64,000 nt of DNA from JAOUFP01 sp963801505. Its GTDB lineage: Bacteria > Nitrospirota > Thermodesulfovibrionia > Thermodesulfovibrionales > UBA6898. A program made the position numbers and the translations under genes. The notes beneath the pieces are model-generated. The model had not been told where the DNA came from and searched no databases. It saw only the letters and a list, made by a program, of their open reading frames with translations. The stretch spans positions 109,739 to 173,738 of the forward strand of contig CAWDEY010000010.1 in NCBI GenBank assembly GCA_963801505.1, in the 5' to 3' direction. Positions 25,163-34,116 of this stretch are shown piece by piece. Within the stretch, counting starts at the first letter, position 1, and every line of letters starts with the position of its first letter.

Positions 25163-27445
25163 ATGGAAAGAAGAAGGTACAAAAGGATACAAACCAGCGT
25201 GTTCACCAAAATAATGGTCCAGAGCAAATGCGATAAATTCCAGATCTCCGATATCTCGGAGGGCGGTATTGCATTTTGGAGCAAAAGTCCGCTGACCAAA
25301 GGTGAGAGCATCAGCCTTATCATCTGTAAGAATTTTGAGGAGCTTGAACTGGTTGTAGTAGATGGCCAAAAGGAGATGACCAATGAGGAATTTCTTGAGC
25401 CTTTCTACAGGGTGAGTGCTCAATTCGCCAGGGAACTGACGGCCGATGAATGGCTTGCCTTCCAAAATCACCTGAAGGATGAACACTCGGAAACGCTGGA
25501 CTCGGTAAGCAGGTCCTATCGGAAATACGTTAAAACTGTGAGGGATAAAGAAGAAGAGCTCCGGAGTGCCCTGAAAGCAGCTGAATCCGCCTCCAAGGCA
25601 AAGAGCGAATTTCTCGCCAACATGAGTCATGAGATAAGGACCCCTCTTAACGCCATAATCGGCATGACCGGTTTGACCCTCGATACGAAGTTAACGACAG
25701 AACAGAGTGAGTATTTAAAAATAGTGCAGAGAAACTCTGAGGCACTGCTCTCTATCATCAACGATATCCTCGACATTTCGAAAATGGAAGCAGGCCGGAT
25801 CAGTCTCGATACCGTCCCCTTCAGGCTTCGGGACGTGATCGAAGAAGTGGAAGAGGTTTTGTTTTATCCTGCCCTGGATAAGGGCATCGGATTCATTTGT
25901 TCGGTCGGTCCCGGCATACCCGCAGTTGTCCTTGGGGACCCTTCACGCCTTCGTCAGGTGCTGATGAACCTGGCGGACAATGCCGTTAAATTTACTAAAA
26001 AAGGGGAGATATCGGTTGAAGTCATGAAGGATCATGCGACATCGAAGGCGGCAGGTAAGGAGGGGACGGTTGGACTTCATTTCATGGTCACGGATACGGG
26101 GGCCGGTATAAGCAGTGAAGATCAAAAGAAGATATTCGGAAAATTCACCCAGGCAGACAGTTCCGCAACCCGAAGATACGGTGGAGCAGGTCTGGGGTTG
26201 AGCCTCGCAAAGTCCCTTGTGGCATTGATGGGAGGGGAGATATGGGTAGAAAGCGAAGTCGGCAAAGGAAGTACGTTTCATGTGGCACTCACCCTTTCGT
26301 ATCAACAGGACAGTGGCGATCTTCCGGCACAACGGGCGTCTGACAGAAATATTGACCGTGGCATGCCCCATCTTAAGATCCTGCTTGTAGAAGACAATAT
26401 CGATAACCAGAACCTTGCAAGGAAGATTTTGGAGAAAGCTGGCTTTGCCGTAGATATAGCGGAAAATGGGAAGGAGGCACTTGAGGCCGTCAGGAAATAC
26501 AGTTACAAAGTGATCCTGATGGATGTCCAGATGCCTGAGATGGACGGATTTGAGGCAACGGGGCTCATCAGGAAGCTGCAGGCAGAACGCGGTGGTGAGA
26601 GGATTCCCATTGTAGCCCTGACAGCACATGCTATGAAGGGGTATAGGGAAAAATGTCTTGAGATGGGAATGGACGATTATTTGACAAAACCGTTAAACAA
26701 GAGGGCTCTTCTGGAGACCCTCGACAGGTGGATTGACCGGCGTGTGTCCATCCTGATGGTTGATGATGTTGAAGACAACAGGAAACTGGTGGAGAATTAT
26801 CTCTTGAAAGAAGGCCGGTACAAAGTGGTCTTCGCAAATAACGGGGTAGAGGCTATAGCCGCATTCAAGAACCAGACGGTCTCCCTGATTCTTATGGATA
26901 TGGAAATGCCGGTAATGGACGGCTATACAGCGGTGAGGATAATTCGGAAACTTGAGGGAGTTCCAACGGTGCCGATAATAGCTATGACGGCACACGGGGG
27001 ACCGGATGAAATCAAAAAATGCATAGATATGGGATGTACAGACTATATAGGGAAGCCGATGAAGGAAATTGCATTGCTCTCTGTCATCCATAAATATCTG
27101 GACGAAGAGCCGGTAACCGGTGTGGATGCTCAACAGCAGGGGGAAATAGTCGTTTATGTCGATCCGGATCTGGCGGACCTTATCCCCGGATATCTTGAAA
27201 ACCGGCAAAAGGATGTACAGGAGATAGGCAGGCTCCTGATCGAAGGCAACCTTCAGGAAATCCTCAGGCTCGGCCACAGCATGAAGGGCTCCGGCGGAGG
27301 ATACGGTTTTGATGGTATAACCGTGATAGGAGGGGATATAGAAGAAGCGGCCGGAAGGAGAGATAAAGACACTGTGTCGGAGCTGAAGGAGAGACTGGCA
27401 GGATATCTTTCACGTGTGAAGGTCGTGGCCAGGGGCAACCCGTAA
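25163..27445 (+). CDS. PilZ-fused hybrid sensor histidine kinase (PilZ-HisKA-HATPase-REC-REC-HPt)
   Basis: 760 residues. Residues 1-100 form a PilZ domain (RRRYKR and DISEGG). A coiled coil (about 105-150) leads into HisKA with phospho-acceptor His156 (MSHEIRTP) and an HATPase domain (DTGAGI, GGAGLGLS). Two receiver domains follow (Asp454 and Asp579), then an HPt-like end with His705 (GHSMKGSGG). There is no membrane segment, so it is cytosolic. The order suggests c-di-GMP sets kinase activity and the phosphate passes through an internal relay. The partner is probably the REC-DnaJ protein 26 bp downstream. PilZ as the sensor of a hybrid kinase is uncommon. Confidence 0.92.
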   Translation: MERRRYKRIQTSVFTKIMVQSKCDKFQISDISEGGIAFWSKSPLTKGESISLIICKNFEELELVVVDGQKEMTNEEFLEPFYRVSAQFARELTADEWLAFQNHLKDEHSETLDSVSRSYRKYVKTVRDKEEELRSALKAAESASKAKSEFLANMSHEIRTPLNAIIGMTGLTLDTKLTTEQSEYLKIVQRNSEALLSIINDILDISKMEAGRISLDTVPFRLRDVIEEVEEVLFYPALDKGIGFICSVGPGIPAVVLGDPSRLRQVLMNLADNAVKFTKKGEISVEVMKDHATSKAAGKEGTVGLHFMVTDTGAGISSEDQKKIFGKFTQADSSATRRYGGAGLGLSLAKSLVALMGGEIWVESEVGKGSTFHVALTLSYQQDSGDLPAQRASDRNIDRGMPHLKILLVEDNIDNQNLARKILEKAGFAVDIAENGKEALEAVRKYSYKVILMDVQMPEMDGFEATGLIRKLQAERGGERIPIVALTAHAMKGYREKCLEMGMDDYLTKPLNKRALLETLDRWIDRRVSILMVDDVEDNRKLVENYLLKEGRYKVVFANNGVEAIAAFKNQTVSLILMDMEMPVMDGYTAVRIIRKLEGVPTVPIIAMTAHGGPDEIKKCIDMGCTDYIGKPMKEIALLSVIHKYLDEEPVTGVDAQQQGEIVVYVDPDLADLIPGYLENRQKDVQEIGRLLIEGNLQEILRLGHSMKGSGGGYGFDGITVIGGDIEEAAGRRDKDTVSELKERLAGYLSRVKVVARGNP

Positions 27446-27471
27446 GATAAACTGGAGGATTCGGAGGAAAT

Positions 27472-28611
27472 ATGAAGGTCCTAATTGTCGATGACGACCA
27501 GGATATCCTGAACATGATTAATGCCTATCTCAGGTATTATAAGGATATTAACATCATAACCAGCAACAACGGCGAGGAAGCTTACCAGATAATCATTAAT
27601 GAAAGCCCTGATCTGGCGATCATCGACGGGCTCATACCGGGTATACACGGCTTCGAGCTCTGCAAAAAAGTCAAGGGAGATACAGGCCTGAAAACGCCCC
27701 CAAAGATTATTATCATGTCAGGTATTTATAAAGGGCTGAAATATAAATTCGATGTCATTAAGACATATCATGCGGACGACTATCTGGAGAAACCTATCAG
27801 GAAAGAGGAACTTTTAACGAAGGTTGAAGCGCTGATAGGGACGCTTGAGCTGCAGGAAGATCGAGCTGCCGACCTTGGGGTATCTGAGGAGGTGGTGTTT
27901 GAGATACTTGAGGAGAAAAAGGAAGAAAAGATAGATCCTGAAACCAAAAAAATGATAGAGGATACATACAGCAAATATGAACATCTCGAACATTATGACG
28001 TTTTGGGGGTCAAGGATAATGCCTCGCCTGAGGAAATTAAGGCGGCATACCATAAGGCCGTAAAAAAGTATCATCCAGATGTACACTCCTGTCTTGGCGC
28101 TGCTTCTATTAAGGACAAGTTAGACGGTATATTCTCCTATATATCTGTGGCATACTCAACCCTGTCAAACCCTGAAAAGAGAAGAGAATACGACAAGGTA
28201 TTGACCCTCAAACCTGCAAGGCTGGCAGCGGTCCGGGACAAAGCGAGGGCCGCCTTTGAAGAAGGGAGGAATTACCTATCAGAGAAAAATTATCAGGGTG
28301 CGGAACATTTTTTTGAAGTGGCAATATATTATGATGCCACAATAGCTGAATATCATTATCATTATGGGTTGACCCTGGCAAGACAAAATAAATTCAGAGG
28401 GGCGGAAAAGGAGTTCGAAGGAGCCCGAAGGCTCGAACCTCACAATGCCATATATCTGACGGAGCTTGGTCTAGTTTTCCTGGAACTGGGCTATCCGGTG
28501 AGGGCAAAGGGGTTGCTTGAGAAGGCTTTGGGCATTTCCCCTGATAATACCAGGGCAGCCGAAGGATTGAAAAAAATGAAAGATGTTAATAAAAGCGGCA
28601 AGAGAAAATAG
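27472..28611 (+). CDS. Response regulator with J-domain and TPR output
   Basis: 379 residues: a receiver domain (1-125) with the acidic cluster VDDDQD and phospho-acceptor Asp52 (IDGLIPG), a linker, a J-domain (about 172-245) with intact HPD (201-203), and TPR-like helices (about 255-370). J-domains stimulate DnaK ATPase, so phosphorylation may steer an Hsp70 to a client. GGAGG precedes ATG 27472, 26 bp after the kinase, consistent with one operon. I know of no characterised REC-DnaJ-TPR protein. Confidence 0.9.
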   Translation: MKVLIVDDDQDILNMINAYLRYYKDINIITSNNGEEAYQIIINESPDLAIIDGLIPGIHGFELCKKVKGDTGLKTPPKIIIMSGIYKGLKYKFDVIKTYHADDYLEKPIRKEELLTKVEALIGTLELQEDRAADLGVSEEVVFEILEEKKEEKIDPETKKMIEDTYSKYEHLEHYDVLGVKDNASPEEIKAAYHKAVKKYHPDVHSCLGAASIKDKLDGIFSYISVAYSTLSNPEKRREYDKVLTLKPARLAAVRDKARAAFEEGRNYLSEKNYQGAEHFFEVAIYYDATIAEYHYHYGLTLARQNKFRGAEKEFEGARRLEPHNAIYLTELGLVFLELGYPVRAKGLLEKALGISPDNTRAAEGLKKMKDVNKSGKRK

Positions 28612-28819
28612 AAGATAATGTCTGATATACGGTACCTGAGCAGTGAAACAGCATGAAGATATTGATTGTCCCGTTGACTCTGCGTCAGCCGACAAATGGG
28701 ACCAATACACTGCGTCGAGCTCAGCAATCAGAAGAAAACTTGTTGTGAGCTTTCCGTCGGGTGATTGCAGAGGCATTGACGACCCTAAAACAATCTGATA
28801 TTATCAGGAACTTATTGTA

Positions 28820-28932
28820 GACCCCCTCAGCAAGCTACGGGGCGTCTCAATGCAATGAAATTTTATTTTTATATTCGCTCGCTTGCCCTTGCGGCAAGCT
28901 GCATGGAATACGCTCGCTATCCATTTAATAAC
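28820..28932. repeat. Mosaic of short palindromic repeats before the NCS2 permease
   Basis: Contains GACCCC..GGGGCGTC (28820-28846), a perfect GCTTGCC..GGCAAGC hairpin (28881-28899) and a CGCTCGCTATCCATTTAATA end (28911-28930) that recurs at 32168-32187 with one mismatch and in part at 22412. The 28612-28961 gap holds nothing else I can identify. Confidence 0.5.
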
Positions 28933-28961
28933 CGGGTGCGATCTAAAGGGAGACATTATCT

Positions 28962-30521
28962 ATGAAATTCGGGGGATTTGTTCGCGGAGACATTGACGGG
29001 TTTTTCGGGCTGTTTGTTGACAATCTTTTGCAGTTGATGTTGATCGCGGTCCTCTGCGGAAAAGTGTGCGGAATGCCGTCGGAACTTATTTACGGAAAGA
29101 TCCTCCCCGGAGCAGCGCTTTCGATCCTTTTTGGCAACGCGTTTTATGCCTGGCAGGCAAGAAAACTGGCCCTCAGGACCGGACGGACGGATGTTACAGC
29201 CTTGCCCTACGGCATCAACACCGTCAGTCTTATTGCCTACGTCTTCCTGATCATTGCCCCGATTTATTATGAAACAAAAGACCCAAATCTTGCCTGGCAA
29301 GCCGGACTGTTCGCGTGTCTCGCCAGTGCTGTGCTGGAGTCTGCCGGTGCCTTTGTGGGCGACTGGCTACGCAGGCATACACCGCGGGCCGCACTGCTGT
29401 CGTCGCTGGCAGGAATTGCCCTGACCTTCATATCCATGGGTTTTGTGTTCCAGATCTTCGCTATGCCTGCTATAGCGGTTGTACCTGCATTGTTAGTGCT
29501 TATTGTCTATGGAGGACAGATCAAATTGCCGTTGGGACTTCCAGGAGGTTTCATCGCTGTGGCTCTGGGCGTGGCCATGGGATGGGGTCTCAGATTGGCC
29601 GGTTATCCGTATTTTCAGCCGCTACAGGAGCCATACCAGTTTGCGGTCCACTTCCCCAGGCCCGCTTTTTCAGACATGCTCGCTTTTCTGGCAAACGGGC
29701 AGGGATGGAAATATTTCTCCGTTATAATCCCGATGGCATTGTTCAACGTGGTCGGTTCACTCCAGAACCTCGAAAGTGCGGAAGCGGCCGGCGACCGGTA
29801 CGACACACGGTCGTCCCTTCTGGTCAACGGATTCGGCTCGCTTCTGGCAGCCTGCCTGGGAAGCCCTTTCCCGACCACGATTTACATCGGCCATCCGGGT
29901 TGGAAGGCCATGGGGGCAAGATGGGCTTACTCAATATTGAATGGAGCTGTCATTGCGATACTCTGTCTGATCGGAGGAGTCACCCTGGTGCTCAGGATCG
30001 TGCCGGTAGAAGCGATGATTGGTATTTTGCTCTGGATCGGGCTTATAATAACGGCCCAGGCATTTCAGGAAGTGCCCAAGAAACACAGTGTGGCGGTGGC
30101 GATCGGACTGGTCCCGGCGCTCGCTGCGTGGGCGCTGCTGCTCATAGAAACAACCCTGCGCACGACAGGCTCCAGCCTGTTCGATATGGCACCGAGATTC
30201 GGCAGCGACCTTTACGTCTATGGCATCATCTCCCTTAGCCAGGGGTTCATGCTCACGTGCATGGTCCTGTCGGCAATGATGGTCTTTGTGGTTGAAAGGC
30301 AATTTATCAAGGCTGCGCTATGGACAGCCACCGCCTCTGTCCTGTCCTTCTTCGGCGTTATTCATGCCTATATTATTACTCCGGCGGGTGTTCAAAACAA
30401 GTTCGGTTTTGGCGCTGCCAAAGCCTATGCGCTTGCCTATCTGATTACGGCCCTGCTGCTGGTCGCACTACACTACTATAACCAGGGCAGGGAGTCTGAG
30501 CGCACCGGGATAATTGCATAA
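28962..30521 (+). CDS. NCS2-family (AzgA-like) permease
   Basis: 519 residues with about 12-14 hydrophobic segments. The N-terminus GDIDGFFGLFVDNLLQLM and the segment RTDVTALPYGINTVS match NCS2 nucleobase transporters. Substrate cannot be fixed from sequence; purines are most likely. GGGAG lies upstream of ATG 28962. No nucleobase riboswitch is recognisable in the leader, and no purine catabolic gene is adjacent. Confidence 0.85.
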   Translation: MKFGGFVRGDIDGFFGLFVDNLLQLMLIAVLCGKVCGMPSELIYGKILPGAALSILFGNAFYAWQARKLALRTGRTDVTALPYGINTVSLIAYVFLIIAPIYYETKDPNLAWQAGLFACLASAVLESAGAFVGDWLRRHTPRAALLSSLAGIALTFISMGFVFQIFAMPAIAVVPALLVLIVYGGQIKLPLGLPGGFIAVALGVAMGWGLRLAGYPYFQPLQEPYQFAVHFPRPAFSDMLAFLANGQGWKYFSVIIPMALFNVVGSLQNLESAEAAGDRYDTRSSLLVNGFGSLLAACLGSPFPTTIYIGHPGWKAMGARWAYSILNGAVIAILCLIGGVTLVLRIVPVEAMIGILLWIGLIITAQAFQEVPKKHSVAVAIGLVPALAAWALLLIETTLRTTGSSLFDMAPRFGSDLYVYGIISLSQGFMLTCMVLSAMMVFVVERQFIKAALWTATASVLSFFGVIHAYIITPAGVQNKFGFGAAKAYALAYLITALLLVALHYYNQGRESERTGIIA

Positions 30522-30579
30522 GGGCACTTCATTTGTCTCTGTCGGCCCCTGTGATAACATCTGTAGATTATCCCAATAA

Positions 30580-30755
30580 ATGCATTTAGCATGGGCATAA
30601 ATGACTGAAAAGTATTTTGCAGCAACACCTTATACATGCCACCATCAATTTCTGGACAAGCATCAAAACATGCAGTTGGTGGTCAAAAATGTATGTGGCA
30701 TATGGTAAAATTCTGTTGAAATTAAAAGACTTTGAAGGCATTTATGACACTGCGG
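30580..30755. repeat. Dispersed structured repeat, copy 2
   Basis: About 176 bp matching 11452-11635, with blocks in the same order, including an 18-nt identical block (30601-30618) and a 22-nt identical block (30715-30736). The central inverted repeat is ATGCCAC (30636-30642) with GTGGCAT (30695-30701); compared with copy 1, a T-A pair has become C-G. It lies in the gap between the permease and rimI with no conserved open frame. Confidence 0.75.
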
Positions 30756-30793
30756 GGGCGGATTAACCGCGTTTTTGGGTAGGACAAACTACA

Positions 30794-31258
30794 CTAGCTG
30801 ACTAATCTAAGCACCATGATAACAGCATCTTCAACAGGCAAGATATAATAATTTTTTCTAGTTCCCAGGAGGCTGAAGCCGAATTTCTCATACATACTCC
30901 GCGCCTGTTCATTTGAGACCCTCACTTCCAGGAAAACAGACCTGCAGTCTCTTTCTCTCATGGTCCCGATCATCTCCCTGATCAAAGAAGATGCGATCCC
31001 GAGACTTCTGTACTCAGGATGTACTGCGAGGTTAAGGATATGTCCTTCATCAAGGACCACATTGGCGCAGAGATATCCCGCAACCTTTCCATCTATCTTC
31101 GCGACCCGTGAAACAGCAATGCTCTTGCATATTTCATTATAAAAAAGAGTTTCGGACCAGGGTGTTTTAAAAGAAGCGTTTTCTATGCCGACTATTTCAG
31201 GAAGGTCCTCAACCTTCATGTCACCAATGACGATTCCCTTCAGTTCTTTTCCGACCAT
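30794..31258 (-). CDS. rimI: Ribosomal-protein-alanine N-acetyltransferase RimI (GNAT)
   Basis: 154 residues with the GNAT acetyl-CoA motif LAVHPEYRSLGIASSLI and the C-terminal strand YEKFGFSLLGTRKNYY. RimI acetylates the N-terminal Ala of ribosomal protein S18. It overlaps tsaB by 19 bp, and rimI-tsaB is a common pairing, which supports the assignment. ATG 31258 has GAGG upstream inside tsaB. Confidence 0.9.
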   Translation of the reverse strand: MVGKELKGIVIGDMKVEDLPEIVGIENASFKTPWSETLFYNEICKSIAVSRVAKIDGKVAGYLCANVVLDEGHILNLAVHPEYRSLGIASSLIREMIGTMRERDCRSVFLEVRVSNEQARSMYEKFGFSLLGTRKNYYILPVEDAVIMVLRLVS

Positions 31259-31932
31259 TTTACCTCTGCTTCAGATCTTCTGATATAGACCGGGACCGTC
31301 TCTGAAATTTCTGTATATTCACCTCTGAGGGCCTTTATCAACCCAAGCATAGCTACATTGGCAGGAGACGGCACCATTTTATCCAGCGCCGCGAAAACAG
31401 CCTTCTCCTTCATGGCCCCGATAATTTTTTCCCTGTAAAGAAGAGCGCCCTCCCCTGCAAATAAAACATCACCCTGCAGTTTTTCAAGCAAGGCCTCAGG
31501 CTTGATTGACACGGGTTCAATAACTGTCCTGAAGCTGTTGTTCTCCCATTTATATACAGCTGCGTACACCTCGCTTCTTCTTGCATCCAGCATAAGACAG
31601 ACTGGATATACGCTGTATTGGAAGTTCCACGCAAAGGCCTCAAGGGTCGGGACAGTAACCACAGGCTTCCCGGTAGCATAAGCCAGTCCCTTCACAGTGC
31701 TCAGACCTATCCTCAAACCTGTAAATGACCCTGGTCCTATCGCCACAGCAAAGGCGTCTATAACATCCATTGTCATTTCAGATTGGCTGAGGGTATTATT
31801 GACAGCCGTCATAAGCCTTTCAGAGTGTGTTGTCTTTACATTAAGCCTTGTCTCAGCGATAAGTCCCGCTGCTTCGTCGACTATCGCGACCCCGCCGAGC
31901 ATTGTTGATGTTTCTATGGAAAGTATTTTCAT
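31240..31932 (-). CDS. tsaB: TsaB, tRNA N6-threonylcarbamoyladenosine synthesis protein
   Basis: 230 residues of the ASKHA fold, beginning MKILSIETSTMLGGVAIVD, with HSERLMTAV and AIGPGSFTGLRIGLSTVKGLA. TsaB is the inactive paralog that scaffolds TsaD and TsaE in making t6A37 of ANN-decoding tRNAs. tsaD and tsaE are not in the window. It is first in a two-gene unit with rimI. Confidence 0.94.
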   Translation of the reverse strand: MKILSIETSTMLGGVAIVDEAAGLIAETRLNVKTTHSERLMTAVNNTLSQSEMTMDVIDAFAVAIGPGSFTGLRIGLSTVKGLAYATGKPVVTVPTLEAFAWNFQYSVYPVCLMLDARRSEVYAAVYKWENNSFRTVIEPVSIKPEALLEKLQGDVLFAGEGALLYREKIIGAMKEKAVFAALDKMVPSPANVAMLGLIKALRGEYTEISETVPVYIRRSEAEVKWSEKN

Positions 31933-32079
31933 ATCCAGATATTATATCTGTTTAGCATCCAAAAAAGTCAGGGCAGAAGTAATTTTAATGAAGAATCCTG
32001 CGGAACAGACCGCAGAGACGTCGACTATTTGAATGTTTATTTCTTGATGTAATCACGCACCAGAAGTAGGCGCCTTAAG

Positions 32080-32190
32080 CGAGCGAAGCGCGTCGGGAAT
32101 CCTTCCGGATAGATTCAGGACAAGCCGGATTGACGGAAAATCAGATCTGTGAGACCACGGGAAATATCGCTCGCTACCCATTTAATAATT
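32080..32190. repeat. Degenerate interspersed repeat fragments
   Basis: Holds AAGCGAGCGAAGCGCG, a GGAATCC..GGATTGACGG stretch like the repeat at 21772, and the CGCTCGCTACCCATTTAATA end shared with 28911. It lies between tsaB and the MFS gene. Confidence 0.4.
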
Positions 32191-32191
32191 T

Positions 32192-33400
32192 TCAAGACAA
32201 CTTTCTCCTGAGATATTTTTTTGCGAAGATACCTGAGGCTATAATGCAGATAATCCCCGCGCCGGTTACAGCATGAGTAGTCCCTATTTTATCAGCTACC
32301 ATCCCCATGATTGAATTGCCTATTGGAACAGTGCCAAGGAAAACAAAGGAATAAACAGACATGACCCTGCCCCTCAGCTCATCAGGTACTGAAACCTGTA
32401 TGTAACTGTTGGCTGCCGCCAGGTAACTGACCATCCCCCATCCCCCGAACATTATTACAACCAAAGAAACGATAAATATACTGGATAATGAGAAAATAAT
32501 AAGCGCTGATGAAAAACAGAGTGCGGCAAAAGACATAAATCTTGTCTTGTCCTTTATGTCCCTCTTTAAGGCAATGGAAAGCGCGGCAATCAAAGCGCCT
32601 GTCCCTGAAGCGCCGACAAGAAAACCGAAACCTTTGGCGCCGTTATGAAAGACCTCTCCTGCAAAAACTGGCAACAGGCTGATATAGGGAAGTCCTACAA
32701 GACTGAAGACAGTGATAAGGAGCATCACATGGATTATCTCCCTGCTGCCCCTCATAAAAGCAATGCCTTTCATGAAGTCTTTTAAAATACCCTCAGATCC
32801 GATTTTAATTTCACCTTTTATCTTTATGCGCGAAAGCGCCACTATGACCGCGACAAAACTCGCGGCGTTTAAAAAGAAACAGGCAGGTATCCCGAGATAA
32901 GAGATTGTCAAACCTGCTATCATGGGCCCTACTATTCGTGCACCGTTGAAAGCAGCTGAATTCAGGGCAATAGCATTGACGATATGCCCCTTGCCTACCA
33001 TCTCTGCCAAAAAAGACTGTCGGGTGGGGATATCAATGGCATTTATCGTACCGAGGGAAAAAGCCAGCAAAGCAACATGCCAGACAGTAGCAATTCCCAT
33101 GCTTGTCAGAACTCCCAGCAGGATTGCGGGAATGATCGAAAGCGCCTGAGTAATCAGCAGGAGGTTTCTCTTTGGAAATCTGTCTGCCACAACACCCCCG
33201 ATAAGAGTAAAAAGAAGTATGGGAAGTGAACTGGCAGCTGCTACCAGACCCAGGTAAAAAGGCGATTTTGTCAGGCTGTAGACAAGCCATCCCTGCGCAA
33301 CTGACTGCATCCAGGTGCCTGAAAGGGATATGATTTGCCCGAACCAGAAGAGTCTGAAGTCTCTGAAAGAAAGGGCGGAAAATCTTTCTTTATTTGGCAT
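32192..33400 (-). CDS. MFS exporter (EntS-like, MFS_3)
   Basis: 402 residues with 12 predicted membrane helices. FRLFWFGQIISLSGTWMQSVAQGWLVY and the loop GGVVADRFPKRNLLL match the EntS/MFS_3 branch, which exports siderophores, drugs or other small molecules. The second-half signature SVPDELRGRVMSVYSFVFLG is also typical. Substrate unknown; no biosynthetic genes are nearby. Confidence 0.88.
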   Translation of the reverse strand: MPNKERFSALSFRDFRLFWFGQIISLSGTWMQSVAQGWLVYSLTKSPFYLGLVAAASSLPILLFTLIGGVVADRFPKRNLLLITQALSIIPAILLGVLTSMGIATVWHVALLAFSLGTINAIDIPTRQSFLAEMVGKGHIVNAIALNSAAFNGARIVGPMIAGLTISYLGIPACFFLNAASFVAVIVALSRIKIKGEIKIGSEGILKDFMKGIAFMRGSREIIHVMLLITVFSLVGLPYISLLPVFAGEVFHNGAKGFGFLVGASGTGALIAALSIALKRDIKDKTRFMSFAALCFSSALIIFSLSSIFIVSLVVIMFGGWGMVSYLAAANSYIQVSVPDELRGRVMSVYSFVFLGTVPIGNSIMGMVADKIGTTHAVTGAGIICIIASGIFAKKYLRRKLS

Positions 33401-33645
33401 AATATATATTAAAGCTTTTTAATAGTAAGGGGAAGTAAACAGAAAGGGAAAAGCAACATCAGTAGGTTTCGCGCAACGGCGAAAAGAAATAAAGCAATGA
33501 AGAATAGTAGGTCTTATATGATATCAGGAATCCTCAGGGGCCATTTTTTTCCCTTGCGCGTTCTTCCGGAAACGCCAAGTTATCCATTTGCATCTGTTAT
33601 GCGATTTATGAATTCTTATGTTAAACTTAATACTTGGAAGTAACC

Positions 33646-34116
33646 ATGAAAAGAAAACTACACGTCCTGTTTGTAGGACTCGGATTTTTTGCTGTTTTAT
33701 TTGCGACGGCCCGGCAAGTCCAGGCCACGCTTGGCGAGTCCGTTGATTCAATTTCCTCGGATGGAAAGGTCTTGTCGGCTGTGCAACGTTCGGCAACAGT
33801 CCGAAATGGATACACTGTTCATGAAATCGATTCCGAGTCGACCGCCGTGCGGGAATACGTTTCGGCATCAGGCGTGGTATTCGGCATCGCATGGAGAGGG
33901 CTCATCCATCCGGATCTCAAGCAACTGCTCGGTGCCTACGCCACAGAATACCAGGAGGCCCTTCTTCGGACCCCACGCATTAGAGGCAGCAGAAGTCTGC
34001 GGGTAAAGACAAGGGGTGTCGTTGTTGAGAAATGGGGGCATATGAGAAATCTTCAGGGTCGTGCCTATACGCCGTCCCTGCTCCCTCCCGGAGTCAGCGT
34101 CGATGAAATTAAGTAA
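33646..34116 (+). CDS. DUF2844 secreted protein
   Basis: About 156 residues from ATG 33646 (MKRKLHVLF), with a signal peptide ending near RQVQATLGES. The DUF2844 pattern is visible: TVHEIDSESTAVREYVSASGVVFGIAWRGLIHPDLKQLLGAY. DUF2844 genes typically precede a DUF3443 gene, and here the two overlap by 14 bp. Function unknown; the pair probably acts together in the periplasm. Confidence 0.85.
   Translation: MKRKLHVLFVGLGFFAVLFATARQVQATLGESVDSISSDGKVLSAVQRSATVRNGYTVHEIDSESTAVREYVSASGVVFGIAWRGLIHPDLKQLLGAYATEYQEALLRTPRIRGSRSLRVKTRGVVVEKWGHMRNLQGRAYTPSLLPPGVSVDEIK

Noticed and set aside
28612..28961. Purine riboswitch before the NCS2 permease
   Set aside because: I could not find the three-way-junction core or conserved loop sequences; the region is made of short palindromic repeats.
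29315..30238. 307-codon plus-strand frame inside the NCS2 permease
   Set aside because: Out-of-frame shadow; Arg/Gly/Cys-rich with no membrane pattern, whereas the permease frame is clearly a transporter.
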